A stretch of DNA of 45,382 bases from Yeguia hominis (GTDB taxonomy: Bacteria > Bacillota > Clostridia > Oscillospirales > Acutalibacteraceae), in contig NZ_JACRSN010000022.1 of NCBI RefSeq assembly GCF_014384705.1, forward strand, positions 1 to 45,382, given 5' to 3'. The notes below the pieces were generated by a model. The model did no database searches. It saw nothing but the letters and a program-made list of their open reading frames with translations, and had not been told where the DNA came from. Numbering within the stretch: position 1 is the first letter of the stretch; every line of letters begins with the position of its first letter. The translations under genes and the position numbers were made by a program. Below are positions 9,110 to 17,091 of this stretch, in pieces.

Positions 9110-9393
9110 AAGCTGGACAAATTACCAGAACAAACAATACCAGCGAATCCTCAAAACAAGGGCATCCAACAGAGCATGCGCCGCAAAGGAAGCTGTATGG
9201 ACAATACAGGAATTGAAAACGTCTTTGGTCTACTGAAAAGCGAACGTTCTACCTGCAAAAAATCCAGTCTATAGAACCCTTCAGACAAGAACGAATTGCA
9301 TATTTGAATTCCTGCAAGAACAGACGAAGCAAGGCAAAATTAAAAGGCTTGCCGCCTGCACTTCACAGACAGCAAGCCCTTTCGGCTGCTTAA
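9110..9393 (+). pseudogene. Remnant of an IS3-family transposase (OrfB C-terminus)
   Basis: Within the 802-bp gap 8701-9502, two reading frames together recall the end of an IS3 OrfB integrase. They are 'QQSMRRKGSCMDNTGIENVF' then 'GLLKSER' near 9165-9240, and 'NRRSKAKLKGLPPA' near 9312-9360. These match the IS3 'QSMSRKGNCxDN..xENFFGLLKSE' block, which contains the catalytic Glu, and the 'KxKLKGLxP' tail. Frameshifts and stops interrupt it, and the N-terminal part is gone. The rest of the gap (8800-9100, 9394-9502) shows nothing beyond A+T-rich sequence and a TTTTCAGCTGAAAA palindrome near 9403. Confidence 0.65.
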
Positions 9394-9502
9394 ACAGTTT
9401 TCAGCTGAAAATATGGTCTCTCTTTTTGGGCTCCCTTCATTCCGGCCCTGCGGAAGTTTGCCTTTTTGTTTTGGCGGCTCTAAAAACAGGAACATTCTAA
9501 AC

Positions 9503-10768
9503 TCAGAGCTTCTTTTCCTGTGAACGGGCTTCTCTGCGCTCCTGCATCAGGGTCTCATAAAGCCGGTCAATCCGCGCTCTGCGCGCATCCGCTTCGGGTT
9601 TCTCCTGCGCCGGGATCTCCGGATTTTCCGTTTGACTTTGCTGATTCTGAACGGAAGTCCGTACCTCCGGTTCAGACGGCACCGGTTTCGGCTGTGACCG
9701 CTCCGGCTGGATCTTTGCCGGTATCGGTTCTGGTTGCGGAACCGATTCGGGCGGCACGGGTTCTGCGGCCGGTACTTTCGGGCGCGGCGCTTCTTCTGCG
9801 GGCTTTACGTCCCTCTGATTTTGAAATTCCGCCGGAACAGAAGGTGCTGCCTTTTCTAAAAGAGAATCCGGCTGCGGTTCCGGAGAAACCGCGCGCTCCG
9901 CCGCATTCTCGGGCAACCCATCCGAATATCCGAAAGCAGGATCTAAAACCGGCGCTTCTGCCCCTGTATCGACGTTCCGGGTCAGCGCAATCAGGAACGC
10001 AAAAATATAGAGCGCAATACACAGATTGGCAAGGTGTAAAAACATGGAGAAGGAAGATGCAACCGGCATCTGAAGTGCATACATCACACACACCGGAAGC
10101 GACGACAACATTGCAAACAAGACCGCCGGGAATCCAAACAGAAAACACCGCCGGACTGCGCGCGCCGGATCCATCCCGGCAAGCAGTTCCGCCTGAAAGA
10201 ACAGGAACAATAGCGCAAACACCAGCGTCAAAACTTCCAGCGCGTTTTCTGCAACGCTTGCACCCGAAACAGTCGATACAAACTGAATGATCAGATTGTA
10301 GCAGTGCCAAAGCGGAATGAGCAGCGCCAAAATCGGAAGCGCCTGAAAGGTGTTGCTGCCGGAACCGAAATTTCCCGCAATTACGAAAAACATCATTGCG
10401 GCAACCAGGCCCAGCACCGAAAGCGCTACAGAAAAGGCCGGATGTCCGTCTGTAAAAGTCCCGGAAACACCATGGACACCCAAGACCGCAACTTCATAAA
10501 TTTCATATATCGATTTCAAAATAATCGCCGCACCGGCTAAAACAGCCGCGACCGTTACCGAAAAGTTTTTCACGGGTCTGTACGATTCGGGGAAATTTTT
10601 GCATTTCGCGCTCATAAGAATAAGAAGGAGGAGCACCAAAAGCAGTCCCCCAAACAAGATGCTTTTGGAAAGAAGCCCGTCGGTCAAAAACCCGGTATCC
10701 GCCTCTGTCCATAAAATCAGCTGTACGAACCGAAACGGTACAAGCAGGCAAAGTGAAACGGAAAACAA
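9503..10768 (-). CDS. Membrane protein with a proline/glutamate-rich cytoplasmic tail, unknown function
   Basis: Not recognised. About 421 residues. Residues 1-265 contain roughly seven hydrophobic segments (for example 'SILFGGLLLVLLLLILM' and 'VLTLVFALLFLFFQAELLAG'). Residues 270-395 are rich in Pro, Glu and Gln with repeated 'PEP/PVP' motifs, and the end is strongly charged and probably helical ('ARRARIDRLYETLMQERRE'). The start is uncertain: the TTG at 10768 has AAAAGG nine bases upstream and no ATG fits. It begins 30 bases after the citrate synthase stop, so the two are likely co-transcribed. A scaffold or anchoring role for the tail is possible but unsupported. Confidence 0.65.
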   Translation of the reverse strand: MFSVSLCLLVPFRFVQLILWTEADTGFLTDGLLSKSILFGGLLLVLLLLILMSAKCKNFPESYRPVKNFSVTVAAVLAGAAIILKSIYEIYEVAVLGVHGVSGTFTDGHPAFSVALSVLGLVAAMMFFVIAGNFGSGSNTFQALPILALLIPLWHCYNLIIQFVSTVSGASVAENALEVLTLVFALLFLFFQAELLAGMDPARAVRRCFLFGFPAVLFAMLSSLPVCVMYALQMPVASSFSMFLHLANLCIALYIFAFLIALTRNVDTGAEAPVLDPAFGYSDGLPENAAERAVSPEPQPDSLLEKAAPSVPAEFQNQRDVKPAEEAPRPKVPAAEPVPPESVPQPEPIPAKIQPERSQPKPVPSEPEVRTSVQNQQSQTENPEIPAQEKPEADARRARIDRLYETLMQERREARSQEKKL

Positions 10769-10797
10769 AATCCACAGCCTTTTGATAACGGCATCCC

Positions 10798-12162
10798 TTA
10801 CCTTTCCGAAATTGGCACGTATTCTTTACTCTTCGAAAGCGAACGGTATGCCGGACGCATAATCCGTCCGTTTGTGGTGATTTCCTCAATACGGTGCGCA
10901 CACCATCCCGGTACTCTTGCAATTGCAAACATCGGCGTAAACAGATCGTCCGGGATCCGGAGCATCCGATAAACCAGCCCGGAATAAAAGTCCACGTTCG
11001 CACAGATTTCTTTTGTGTTTCCGCGCTCCGCCGCAAAGACCTGCGGAGAGAGCCGCTCCACCAACTCAAACAGGCGGAATTCCCGCTCCATTCCATGCTG
11101 CGCCACAATTTTGGAGGCCTGCTCCTTGAGGATGACTGCACGCGGATCCGATTTGGTATATACCGCATGTCCCATTCCATAAATCAGTCCGGAATGGTCC
11201 CCGACTTCCCGGCGCAGAATGCGCACGAGATATGCCGCAACTTCGTCCTCGTTTTCCCAATCCTTGACGTTCGCCATGAGGTCATCCATCATCATCATCA
11301 CGCGATGGTTGGCGCCGCCGTGTTTGGGGCCTTTGAGGCTGCCGATTGCCGCCGAAACCGCCGAATAGGTGTCCGTGCCGGAAGAAGAAAGCACACGGCA
11401 GGAAAATGTCGAGTTGTTTCCGCCGCCATGCTCTGCGTGGACAATCAGGCACAAATCCAAAAGACGCGCTTCGTCCTCTGTAAATTTTTTATTGGGCCGG
11501 ATTGCGTTCAGAATGGACTGTGCAGTCCGATATTCTGGATTAATCGGGTGGAAATACATGCTCTTCTTATCAAAATGCCTGCGTTTGACCTGATACGCAT
11601 AGGTCATAATGGTCGGCATCCGTGCAATCAGCTGCAAAGACTGCCGGACACAGTTGCTCAGAGAGGTGTCGTCCGGATTGTCATCATAAGAATACAGCGC
11701 CAGCACAGAACGCGCGAGCTTATTCATAATATTCTTGGAAGGCGCCTTGATGATCATATCCTCTGCAAAATATTCCGGCAACTCCCGGTACTCGTAAAGC
11801 AGATCGCACAGCGTATCCAGTTCTGCCTGCGTGGGAAGTTTTCCAAACAAAAGCAGCCAGACAACCTCTTCAAATCCGAAGTGTCCGTCGGCAAGGCACC
11901 CGTTTACAATATCCCGCACATCGATCCCGCGATACGTCAGGCGGCCTTCGTCGGCGATCCGTTCGCCGTCATTGATCAGGTATCCGTGCACATTGCAGAT
12001 GTTGGTCAAACCGGCCATCACACCGGTTCCGTCAATATTTCGCAGACCGCGCTTAACCTGATATTTATCAAAGAGCTCCGGTTCAATCTGGCTATACTCC
12101 GCAACATCATGCGCGAGTCCTTGCGCCAAAAGGTGTTCTTTTCCCGTAAACAGTTCATCCAT
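10798..12162 (-). CDS. gltA: Citrate synthase
   Basis: Condenses acetyl-CoA and oxaloacetate to citrate in the cytoplasm, the entry step of the (probably incomplete) TCA pathway that supplies 2-oxoglutarate. The 454 residues contain all the family signatures: 'VHAEHGGGNNS' (His245), 'GPKHGGAN' (His281, catalytic), 'GMGHAVYTKSDPRA' (His332) and 'NVDFYSGLVY' (catalytic Asp391). The start ATG at 12162 follows TAGGAGG at good spacing. The sequence lies in the bacterial/Clostridial citrate synthase group with an extended N-terminus, longer than the roughly 430-residue E. coli enzyme. It leads a two-gene unit with the membrane protein downstream, and a 280-bp divergent region separates it from the SpoIID-like gene. 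Activity as a 2-methylcitrate synthase is less likely, since no prp genes are near. Confidence 0.95.
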   Translation of the reverse strand: MDELFTGKEHLLAQGLAHDVAEYSQIEPELFDKYQVKRGLRNIDGTGVMAGLTNICNVHGYLINDGERIADEGRLTYRGIDVRDIVNGCLADGHFGFEEVVWLLLFGKLPTQAELDTLCDLLYEYRELPEYFAEDMIIKAPSKNIMNKLARSVLALYSYDDNPDDTSLSNCVRQSLQLIARMPTIMTYAYQVKRRHFDKKSMYFHPINPEYRTAQSILNAIRPNKKFTEDEARLLDLCLIVHAEHGGGNNSTFSCRVLSSSGTDTYSAVSAAIGSLKGPKHGGANHRVMMMMDDLMANVKDWENEDEVAAYLVRILRREVGDHSGLIYGMGHAVYTKSDPRAVILKEQASKIVAQHGMEREFRLFELVERLSPQVFAAERGNTKEICANVDFYSGLVYRMLRIPDDLFTPMFAIARVPGWCAHRIEEITTNGRIMRPAYRSLSKSKEYVPISER

Positions 12163-12442
12163 ACGAAAAGCCTCCTATCCAAAAAGAGTATCTCAAATTT
12201 TGCATCTGCCCTTTTTGAAAAACGCCTGTGCGGCCCTAGTTCTACACAGACATTCCAAAAACACAGCAATTTTTTGTTATATCGTATTTTTATTCAAATT
12301 AGCTTGCATAAATAAAGTTTCATTTGTTCTGCAAACCAACGAAAAAACGCCCTTGTTAATTTATTAATTTTATAACACTGCTCTAGGAAAGTCAAGAAAA
12401 AACGCGCAATCACACACAGAAAACAGAAAGGATGATGGAAAC

Positions 12443-13468
12443 ATGAAAAGGCGTATAATCTTTCCAATATTCTTGTTGGTATTGCTCATTTTTTTGCCCG
12501 CAATGGCCGGCGGACAGCGCCCCGCTTCGGGTGCCGACCCCGCTTCTGAATCCACCTCGGCGCCACCTGCACCGGCGGCGTCCTCCTCTCTGCCAGAGCC
12601 GGTTGCATCTGACGCTATGGATTCTGGCGTCTTTCTTCTGCTGGATGATGCCACCGGAGATCTTTTGACGGTCAGTGACCGGGACTTTTTGTATGGCGCG
12701 ATCGTGACCGAAATGCCGCTGCTATACGAAAAAGAAGCGCTCAAAGCACAGGGGATTGCCGCGTATACCTGCTACAGCAAACTGCGCCAGGAAGCGCGCC
12801 AAAACCCGGATGCATCCCTGCACGGCGCCGATTTTTCCGTCAATACTAAAGACTGGTATATTTATACAACCAAAGAGCAAATGCAGGAGCGATGGGGAGA
12901 AAACTTTGACGATTATTATGCACGTCTGACCGACGTAGTCGATACCATCTTCGGCAAAACGCTAAAGTCCGACGGCGAACTGATTTCCGCAGTTTATTTT
13001 GCTGTTTCCGCCGGCAGCACGGAAGCCTCCGCGGATATTTGGGGCGGAGAACGCAGCTATCTGCAACCGGTCGCAAGTCCTTGGGACGCCTATGCGGCGG
13101 GCTATCGGACCAAAGTAAGGCTCACGGAGTCCGACTTTCAAAAAACGTTCCTTTCCGCCTATCCGGATGCGGTTCTGGGCGCCGAAAGTGAGACCTGGGT
13201 TCAGGAGATCAAACGTACCGACGCAGGCGCTGTAACAGAAATAACGATTGGCGGCGTAACCCTGACCGGAGGAGAAGTGCGGACGCTTTTTTCTCTGCGC
13301 TCTCAAAATTTTACGCTTGCCTTTGACAACGGCATGGCTGTTTTTGATGTTCGCGGATGGGGCCATGGCGTTGGTATGAGTCAGAACGGCGCCAACTACC
13401 TCGCCTCTCAGGGAATGGCTTGTGAAGAAATTCTTGCCTGGTACTATCCCGGGACAACGCTTTGCTAA
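12443..13468 (+). CDS. spoIID: SpoIID/LytB-domain protein (putative lytic transglycosylase)
   Basis: SpoIID cleaves peptidoglycan glycan chains during engulfment of the forespore. This 341-residue protein has an N-terminal membrane/signal segment (MKRRIIFPIFLLVLLIFLPA), a low-complexity Ala/Ser/Pro linker (residues 30-60) and the SpoIID domain. The catalytic Glu is in 'VTEMPLLYEKEALKAQGIAA', and the 'RGWGHGVGMSQNGA' C-terminal signature follows. No spoIIQ or spoIIIA gene is adjacent, so it could instead be a LytB-like paralogue acting in vegetative cells. The ribosome site is modest (AAAGGATG, about 12 bases before ATG). Divergent from citrate synthase. Confidence 0.85.
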   Translation: MKRRIIFPIFLLVLLIFLPAMAGGQRPASGADPASESTSAPPAPAASSSLPEPVASDAMDSGVFLLLDDATGDLLTVSDRDFLYGAIVTEMPLLYEKEALKAQGIAAYTCYSKLRQEARQNPDASLHGADFSVNTKDWYIYTTKEQMQERWGENFDDYYARLTDVVDTIFGKTLKSDGELISAVYFAVSAGSTEASADIWGGERSYLQPVASPWDAYAAGYRTKVRLTESDFQKTFLSAYPDAVLGAESETWVQEIKRTDAGAVTEITIGGVTLTGGEVRTLFSLRSQNFTLAFDNGMAVFDVRGWGHGVGMSQNGANYLASQGMACEEILAWYYPGTTLC

Positions 13469-13656
13469 ACAGAGAGCCTGTGCCGGATGCAAAAAATCCG
13501 ATTTGAGCACTACCATTTTCCCCTGCGGTATGATAAAATATAGGAAATCTTGTCGACCATTCAAACCCGCAAAGTTTGATCGCATCAAAACAACTTTGCG
13601 CTACATTTTTGACTCAATACGGTTCTGGATCCACCAAACAACAAGGAGGCAAAAAC

Positions 13657-14958
13657 ATGCCGCAGGAATTTGGATTCCCGACCTTTTACAGTATCTATTT
13701 CCCGGGGAAAGACAATGCCGTTTTGTTTCACGGCCCGCTCTATCAGGCACGCAAACAATTTTTTGAAGAACAGCGGGCGTCCCGGCTTCGCGGTTCCGCC
13801 TATATCGCCGGTCTGGAAACAGTCTATGCCGGCGCGCTTGGACGCAAGCGTTTAAAGTGGGAATTGCGATCCGGAAAAATTGCCCTGGAAAAGGCTTACC
13901 CGCAAAAAAACGGATATAGTATTGTTGTCCGGAATTTAAACGGCAGCATCCTGTCAAAATCCACATACAGCAATTCCCATATCTGGCTGAAAACCGCTTA
14001 TTTTTCAGAGGGAAACCCCACCCGACCGATCGCGGTGGTCTCTCCGGCGGAAGAAAGCAACGGCATTCTTCTGACGGAATATGACCGCACCCGCAGAGGG
14101 TATCAAAAGGGACCGCTGTATGCCTGTCCGACTGAAATGGGCACCCGTATCAACAGCTATCTGAACGCGGTCGTCGGGGAACCGTGTTTCTATGCCAATT
14201 ACGGCGGAATCGATTACTGCTATTACCGCGAGGAACTGGCTGCAGAAAAACGGAAGGTTTTGCTCGCAGAAATTCTAGAAGGAAAGGTCGATGCCATCCC
14301 GGCCTGGGAACCGGAGCCTGCCGCTGCACTGCCTGTTTCCGGATGGGACGTCAGCGAAGAAGCATCTTCGGTAGATATTGATAAAGAATATCAATACCGC
14401 GGCGCGCTGAACAAAGCCGGAGAACGGCACGGACGCGGACGCACGGAACAGCGCAACGGAATGACCGCTTATGAAGGGGAATATCGGGACGGTGTCCGCG
14501 ACGGCTACGGCGCCTATTACTATAAGGATGGACAACCCTGCTATATCGGGCAATGGAAAAACGGCAAAAAAGAAGGCACCGGCGTCTCCTTCCGGCGCGA
14601 AACCGGCGGCATTCACGTTGGAAATTGGAACGCAGGAATGCCGCAGGGGCCCAGCGCCGTGTTTGGCGGAGACGGCCTGCTCCATAGCTTTGGCGTATCC
14701 GAAAACGGCGTTCATCGAACATTGGAAGTCCGCTGGTTCCCGGAAGATCACACGGTACTGATCGGAAAGCTTTCCGGCGATCCGGTTTCCGGTTTCGGCA
14801 CGCTTTTCAGTGCAGACGGCCGGCCTCTGTATAGCGGCCATTTCCGAAACGGTAAACGCGAAGGCGCCGGCGTTTCCTTTGACAGTACCGGCGAGCCGAT
14901 TTTCTCTGGAGAGTGGAAAGACGGAAAGCCCTTTAACGGAACTGTACAAGAACGGTAA
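13657..14958 (+). CDS. MORN-repeat protein, unknown function
   Basis: 433 residues from an ATG with AAGGAGG at good spacing. Residues 1-225 are an unrecognised domain rich in aromatic residues (starts MPQEFGFPTFYSIYFPGKDN). Residues from about 250 to the end contain at least four MORN-type beta-hairpin repeats: 'YEGEYRDGVRDGYGAYYY', 'YIGQWKNGKKEGTGVSF', 'YSGHFRNGKREGAGVSF' and 'FSGEWKDGKPFNG'. No signal peptide is present, so it is cytoplasmic. MORN repeats often mediate lipid or protein contacts; the role here is not known. It is probably co-transcribed with the acyltransferase gene about 100 bases downstream. Confidence 0.85.
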   Translation: MPQEFGFPTFYSIYFPGKDNAVLFHGPLYQARKQFFEEQRASRLRGSAYIAGLETVYAGALGRKRLKWELRSGKIALEKAYPQKNGYSIVVRNLNGSILSKSTYSNSHIWLKTAYFSEGNPTRPIAVVSPAEESNGILLTEYDRTRRGYQKGPLYACPTEMGTRINSYLNAVVGEPCFYANYGGIDYCYYREELAAEKRKVLLAEILEGKVDAIPAWEPEPAAALPVSGWDVSEEASSVDIDKEYQYRGALNKAGERHGRGRTEQRNGMTAYEGEYRDGVRDGYGAYYYKDGQPCYIGQWKNGKKEGTGVSFRRETGGIHVGNWNAGMPQGPSAVFGGDGLLHSFGVSENGVHRTLEVRWFPEDHTVLIGKLSGDPVSGFGTLFSADGRPLYSGHFRNGKREGAGVSFDSTGEPIFSGEWKDGKPFNGTVQER

Positions 14959-15061
14959 GCGCGGCGCCTTGGTCAAACTGGACGCCTTGACCGTATCTAG
15001 ATCGGTAACGGCGTATTTTTTGAATTTGCCAGATAAACCACAATTTTTCAGGAGGTTCTTT

Positions 15062-16084
15062 ATGCAAGCATCCGGTTCTGTCTCTTCTCGGGTATTCCGC
15101 TATGATAATTTGAAATTTTTTCTCATTCTCCTAGTCGTTACCGGACATTTTATCGATCCGTTCGACGAACAATCCAAAGTTTTTCAGAGCCTGTTTCTGT
15201 TTATTTATTCGTTTCATATGCCGCTCTTTCTCTTTGTCTCCGGGCTTTTTACACGAACAGACACCTTCAGCGCAAGAAAGATCTTTCTATATCTTCTCCT
15301 TGGTTATGCGCTGAAAGCCGCGATTTTTCTCATCAGACGCCTATTCGGAAGGCATCCCCCATTTGAATTGTTTGCAGATTCAAGCGTTCCTTGGTATCTA
15401 TTTGTACTCGCAGCTTTTCTCGGTCTTGCGTGGCTGCTTCGTTCTATAAATCCGCGCATTTTGCTTCCATTCTGCATTCTATTTGCCTGCTTTGCCGGTT
15501 ATGATATTTTGGTCTCCGACTTCTTTTATCTTTCAAGAATCCTCGTCTTTTTCCCTTATTTTCTTGCGGGATACTTTTTTACGCCGGAACGGCTCGAGAC
15601 ATTCCTACAGAACAAACTTCTAAGAATACCGGCTTTCATTTTGGTGTTTAGCTTTCTGCTGCTATGCTTTTTCAAGCGGGAGCTTGTCTATCCATTACGC
15701 GGACTGTTTTCCGGACGACTTCCTTATGCCAAAATAGCCTTGCCTGGTTGCAGCTTTTTTCACCGTCTTCTCTGTTATAGCATTTCCACCGTTATGGGGG
15801 CTTCCATCTTAATTTTGACACCAACTTGTATGATTCCCATCATCAGTCAATTTGGAACGCGGACACTTCAGGTTTATTTTCTGCATAAGCCGTTGTTCTA
15901 TGTACTCATTTATCTAAATCTGGTGCCATGGCTGGAAAACACTTTAGGGCCAACTTTTTGGAAACCTGCGCTGCTGCTGATTGCAGTCGCCTCTGCAGTT
16001 TTGTTGTCGCTAAAAATATTTTCACGACCGTTTGATGCCGTTTTACGTTTCGGGCGAAAGCCTGCCACTCCATTGGAAGTGTAA
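15062..16084 (+). CDS. Acyltransferase-3 family membrane protein
   Basis: An integral membrane enzyme of the family that O-acetylates or O-acylates cell-surface sugars. The 340 residues contain about ten hydrophobic segments. The family's N-terminal region is recognisable as 'RYDNLKFFLILLVVTGHFI' with the conserved His and, later, 'FIYSFHMPLFLFVSGLF'. The end is polar. AGGAGG lies 7 bases before the chosen ATG. The acceptor cannot be inferred. Its neighbours (MORN protein upstream, convergent small gene downstream) give no pathway context. Confidence 0.82.
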   Translation: MQASGSVSSRVFRYDNLKFFLILLVVTGHFIDPFDEQSKVFQSLFLFIYSFHMPLFLFVSGLFTRTDTFSARKIFLYLLLGYALKAAIFLIRRLFGRHPPFELFADSSVPWYLFVLAAFLGLAWLLRSINPRILLPFCILFACFAGYDILVSDFFYLSRILVFFPYFLAGYFFTPERLETFLQNKLLRIPAFILVFSFLLLCFFKRELVYPLRGLFSGRLPYAKIALPGCSFFHRLLCYSISTVMGASILILTPTCMIPIISQFGTRTLQVYFLHKPLFYVLIYLNLVPWLENTLGPTFWKPALLLIAVASAVLLSLKIFSRPFDAVLRFGRKPATPLEV

Positions 16085-16105
16085 AAAACAATTTGCAACT
16101 ATTAT

Positions 16106-16147
16106 CAAGGCCGCCGGTACAAACGCCGGCGGCCTTGACTCTTTTTT
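16106..16147 (+). terminator. Rho-independent terminator after the acyltransferase gene
   Basis: A perfect 12-bp stem (CAAGGCCGCCGG with CCGGCGGCCTTG, 8-base loop 16118-16125) is followed by ACTCTTTTTT. It separates the plus-strand unit from the convergent small gene ending at 16157. Confidence 0.85.
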
Positions 16148-16156
16148 CGCTTTGGA

Positions 16157-16396
16157 TTATCCTTTAAACATTGTTTCCATGTTGCCGACAAAATCACCCA
16201 TTGCGTGCAGCGCTTTGTTGGCATTTTTCTTCAGATGTTTTTTGTCCTTCATCATCTGTGTTCCGATGGCTGTCGCGGCTGCGCCGGCAAGCACGCCAAT
16301 GCAGACGCCTTTGGTCATCGTCATACTGCGTTTATACATCTCATACATCCTCCATAAAAGATTCATCAGCTGAATGACTCTCTGCATTCCGTCCAT
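16157..16396 (-). CDS. Small membrane-associated protein, YtxH-like
   Basis: About 79 residues. A basic N-terminal helix precedes a glycine/alanine-rich hydrophobic segment ('MTKGVCIGVLAGAAATAIGTQ') and a Lys-rich helical tail ('MMKDKKHLKKNANKALHAMG'). This single-span, glycine-rich helix plus charged tail resembles YtxH-type small proteins of Firmicutes, whose role is stress-related but poorly defined. The start is the ATG at 16396, with AAAGGAAA upstream; the ATG at 16402 is an alternative. It is convergent with the acyltransferase gene and divergent from trmL. Confidence 0.65.
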   Translation of the reverse strand: MDGMQRVIQLMNLLWRMYEMYKRSMTMTKGVCIGVLAGAAATAIGTQMMKDKKHLKKNANKALHAMGDFVGNMETMFKG

Positions 16397-16465
16397 TAGC
16401 ATTTCCTTTCCTTTCGCGAATATTCTTTTTTCTCCGAACCAACATTAAAGGAGGCGGGCAGATCC

Positions 16466-16987
16466 GTGCTTTGGTGCGCGGATCCAAAAAACATGGCTGT
16501 TTTAAACATTGTGATGGTAGAACCGGAAATTCCACAAAACACCGGCAATGTTGCACGAACCTGTGCCGCAACCGGCGCACGGCTGCATCTTGTCGGTCCG
16601 ATGGGATTTACAATCGACGACCGAAAACTAAAGCGTGCGGGTCTGGATTACTGGCATCTTCTGGACATCACCTATTATGAAAATCTCGCGGATTTCTTTG
16701 CAAAAAACAGCGGGAACTTTTTCTATTTTTCCACAAAAGCGCCGCATATACACTCAGAAGTCTCTTATCCGGACGGCTGCTACCTGGTTTTCGGAAAAGA
16801 GACCGCCGGGCTGCCGGAAGCGCTCCTACATGAAAACCCGGACCGCTGCGTACGAATTCCTATGATCTCGGATGCGCGCAGCCTGAACCTTTCCAATTCT
16901 GTCGCAATCGGCGTCTATGAGGCGCTTCGGCAATGGCACTACCCGGCGCTGCAGTGCGAGGGAAAACTTCGGGAATTTAGCTGGTAA
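16466..16987 (+). CDS. trmL: tRNA (cytidine/uridine-34 2'-O)-methyltransferase TrmL
   Basis: A SPOUT-family enzyme that 2'-O-methylates the wobble base of leucine tRNAs using S-adenosylmethionine. The knot motifs are clear: 'VEPEIPQNTGNVARTCAATG' at the N-terminus, 'VFGKETAGLPE' in the middle and 'ARSLNLSNSVAIGVYEALRQ' at the C-terminus. Family members normally start at the equivalent of the ATG at 16493 (MAVLNIVMVEPEIP). However, the only good ribosome binding site (AAAGGAGG, 16447-16454) is 11 bases before the in-frame GTG at 16466. I use the GTG, giving 173 residues with nine extra at the N-terminus. A hairpin between the two starts complicates the choice. Confidence 0.9.
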   Translation: MLWCADPKNMAVLNIVMVEPEIPQNTGNVARTCAATGARLHLVGPMGFTIDDRKLKRAGLDYWHLLDITYYENLADFFAKNSGNFFYFSTKAPHIHSEVSYPDGCYLVFGKETAGLPEALLHENPDRCVRIPMISDARSLNLSNSVAIGVYEALRQWHYPALQCEGKLREFSW

Positions 16988-17004
16988 TATTTTGCTTCCA
17001 CCGC

Positions 17005-17033
17005 TTGCAACTGCGCCTATTTGGGGGTATAAT
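17005..17033 (+). promoter_or_regulatory. Sigma-A promoter of the pgk-tpiA-gpmI cluster
   Basis: TTGCAA (17005-17010), a 17-base spacer and a perfect TATAAT (17028-17033). Transcription would begin near 17040 and leave a leader of about 50 bases before pgk. Confidence 0.8.
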
Positions 17034-17091
17034 AAACGGTGGAATTGATTTGTTTTTTCAACATTTTCAAAGAGACAGGAGTGCATTGAAC

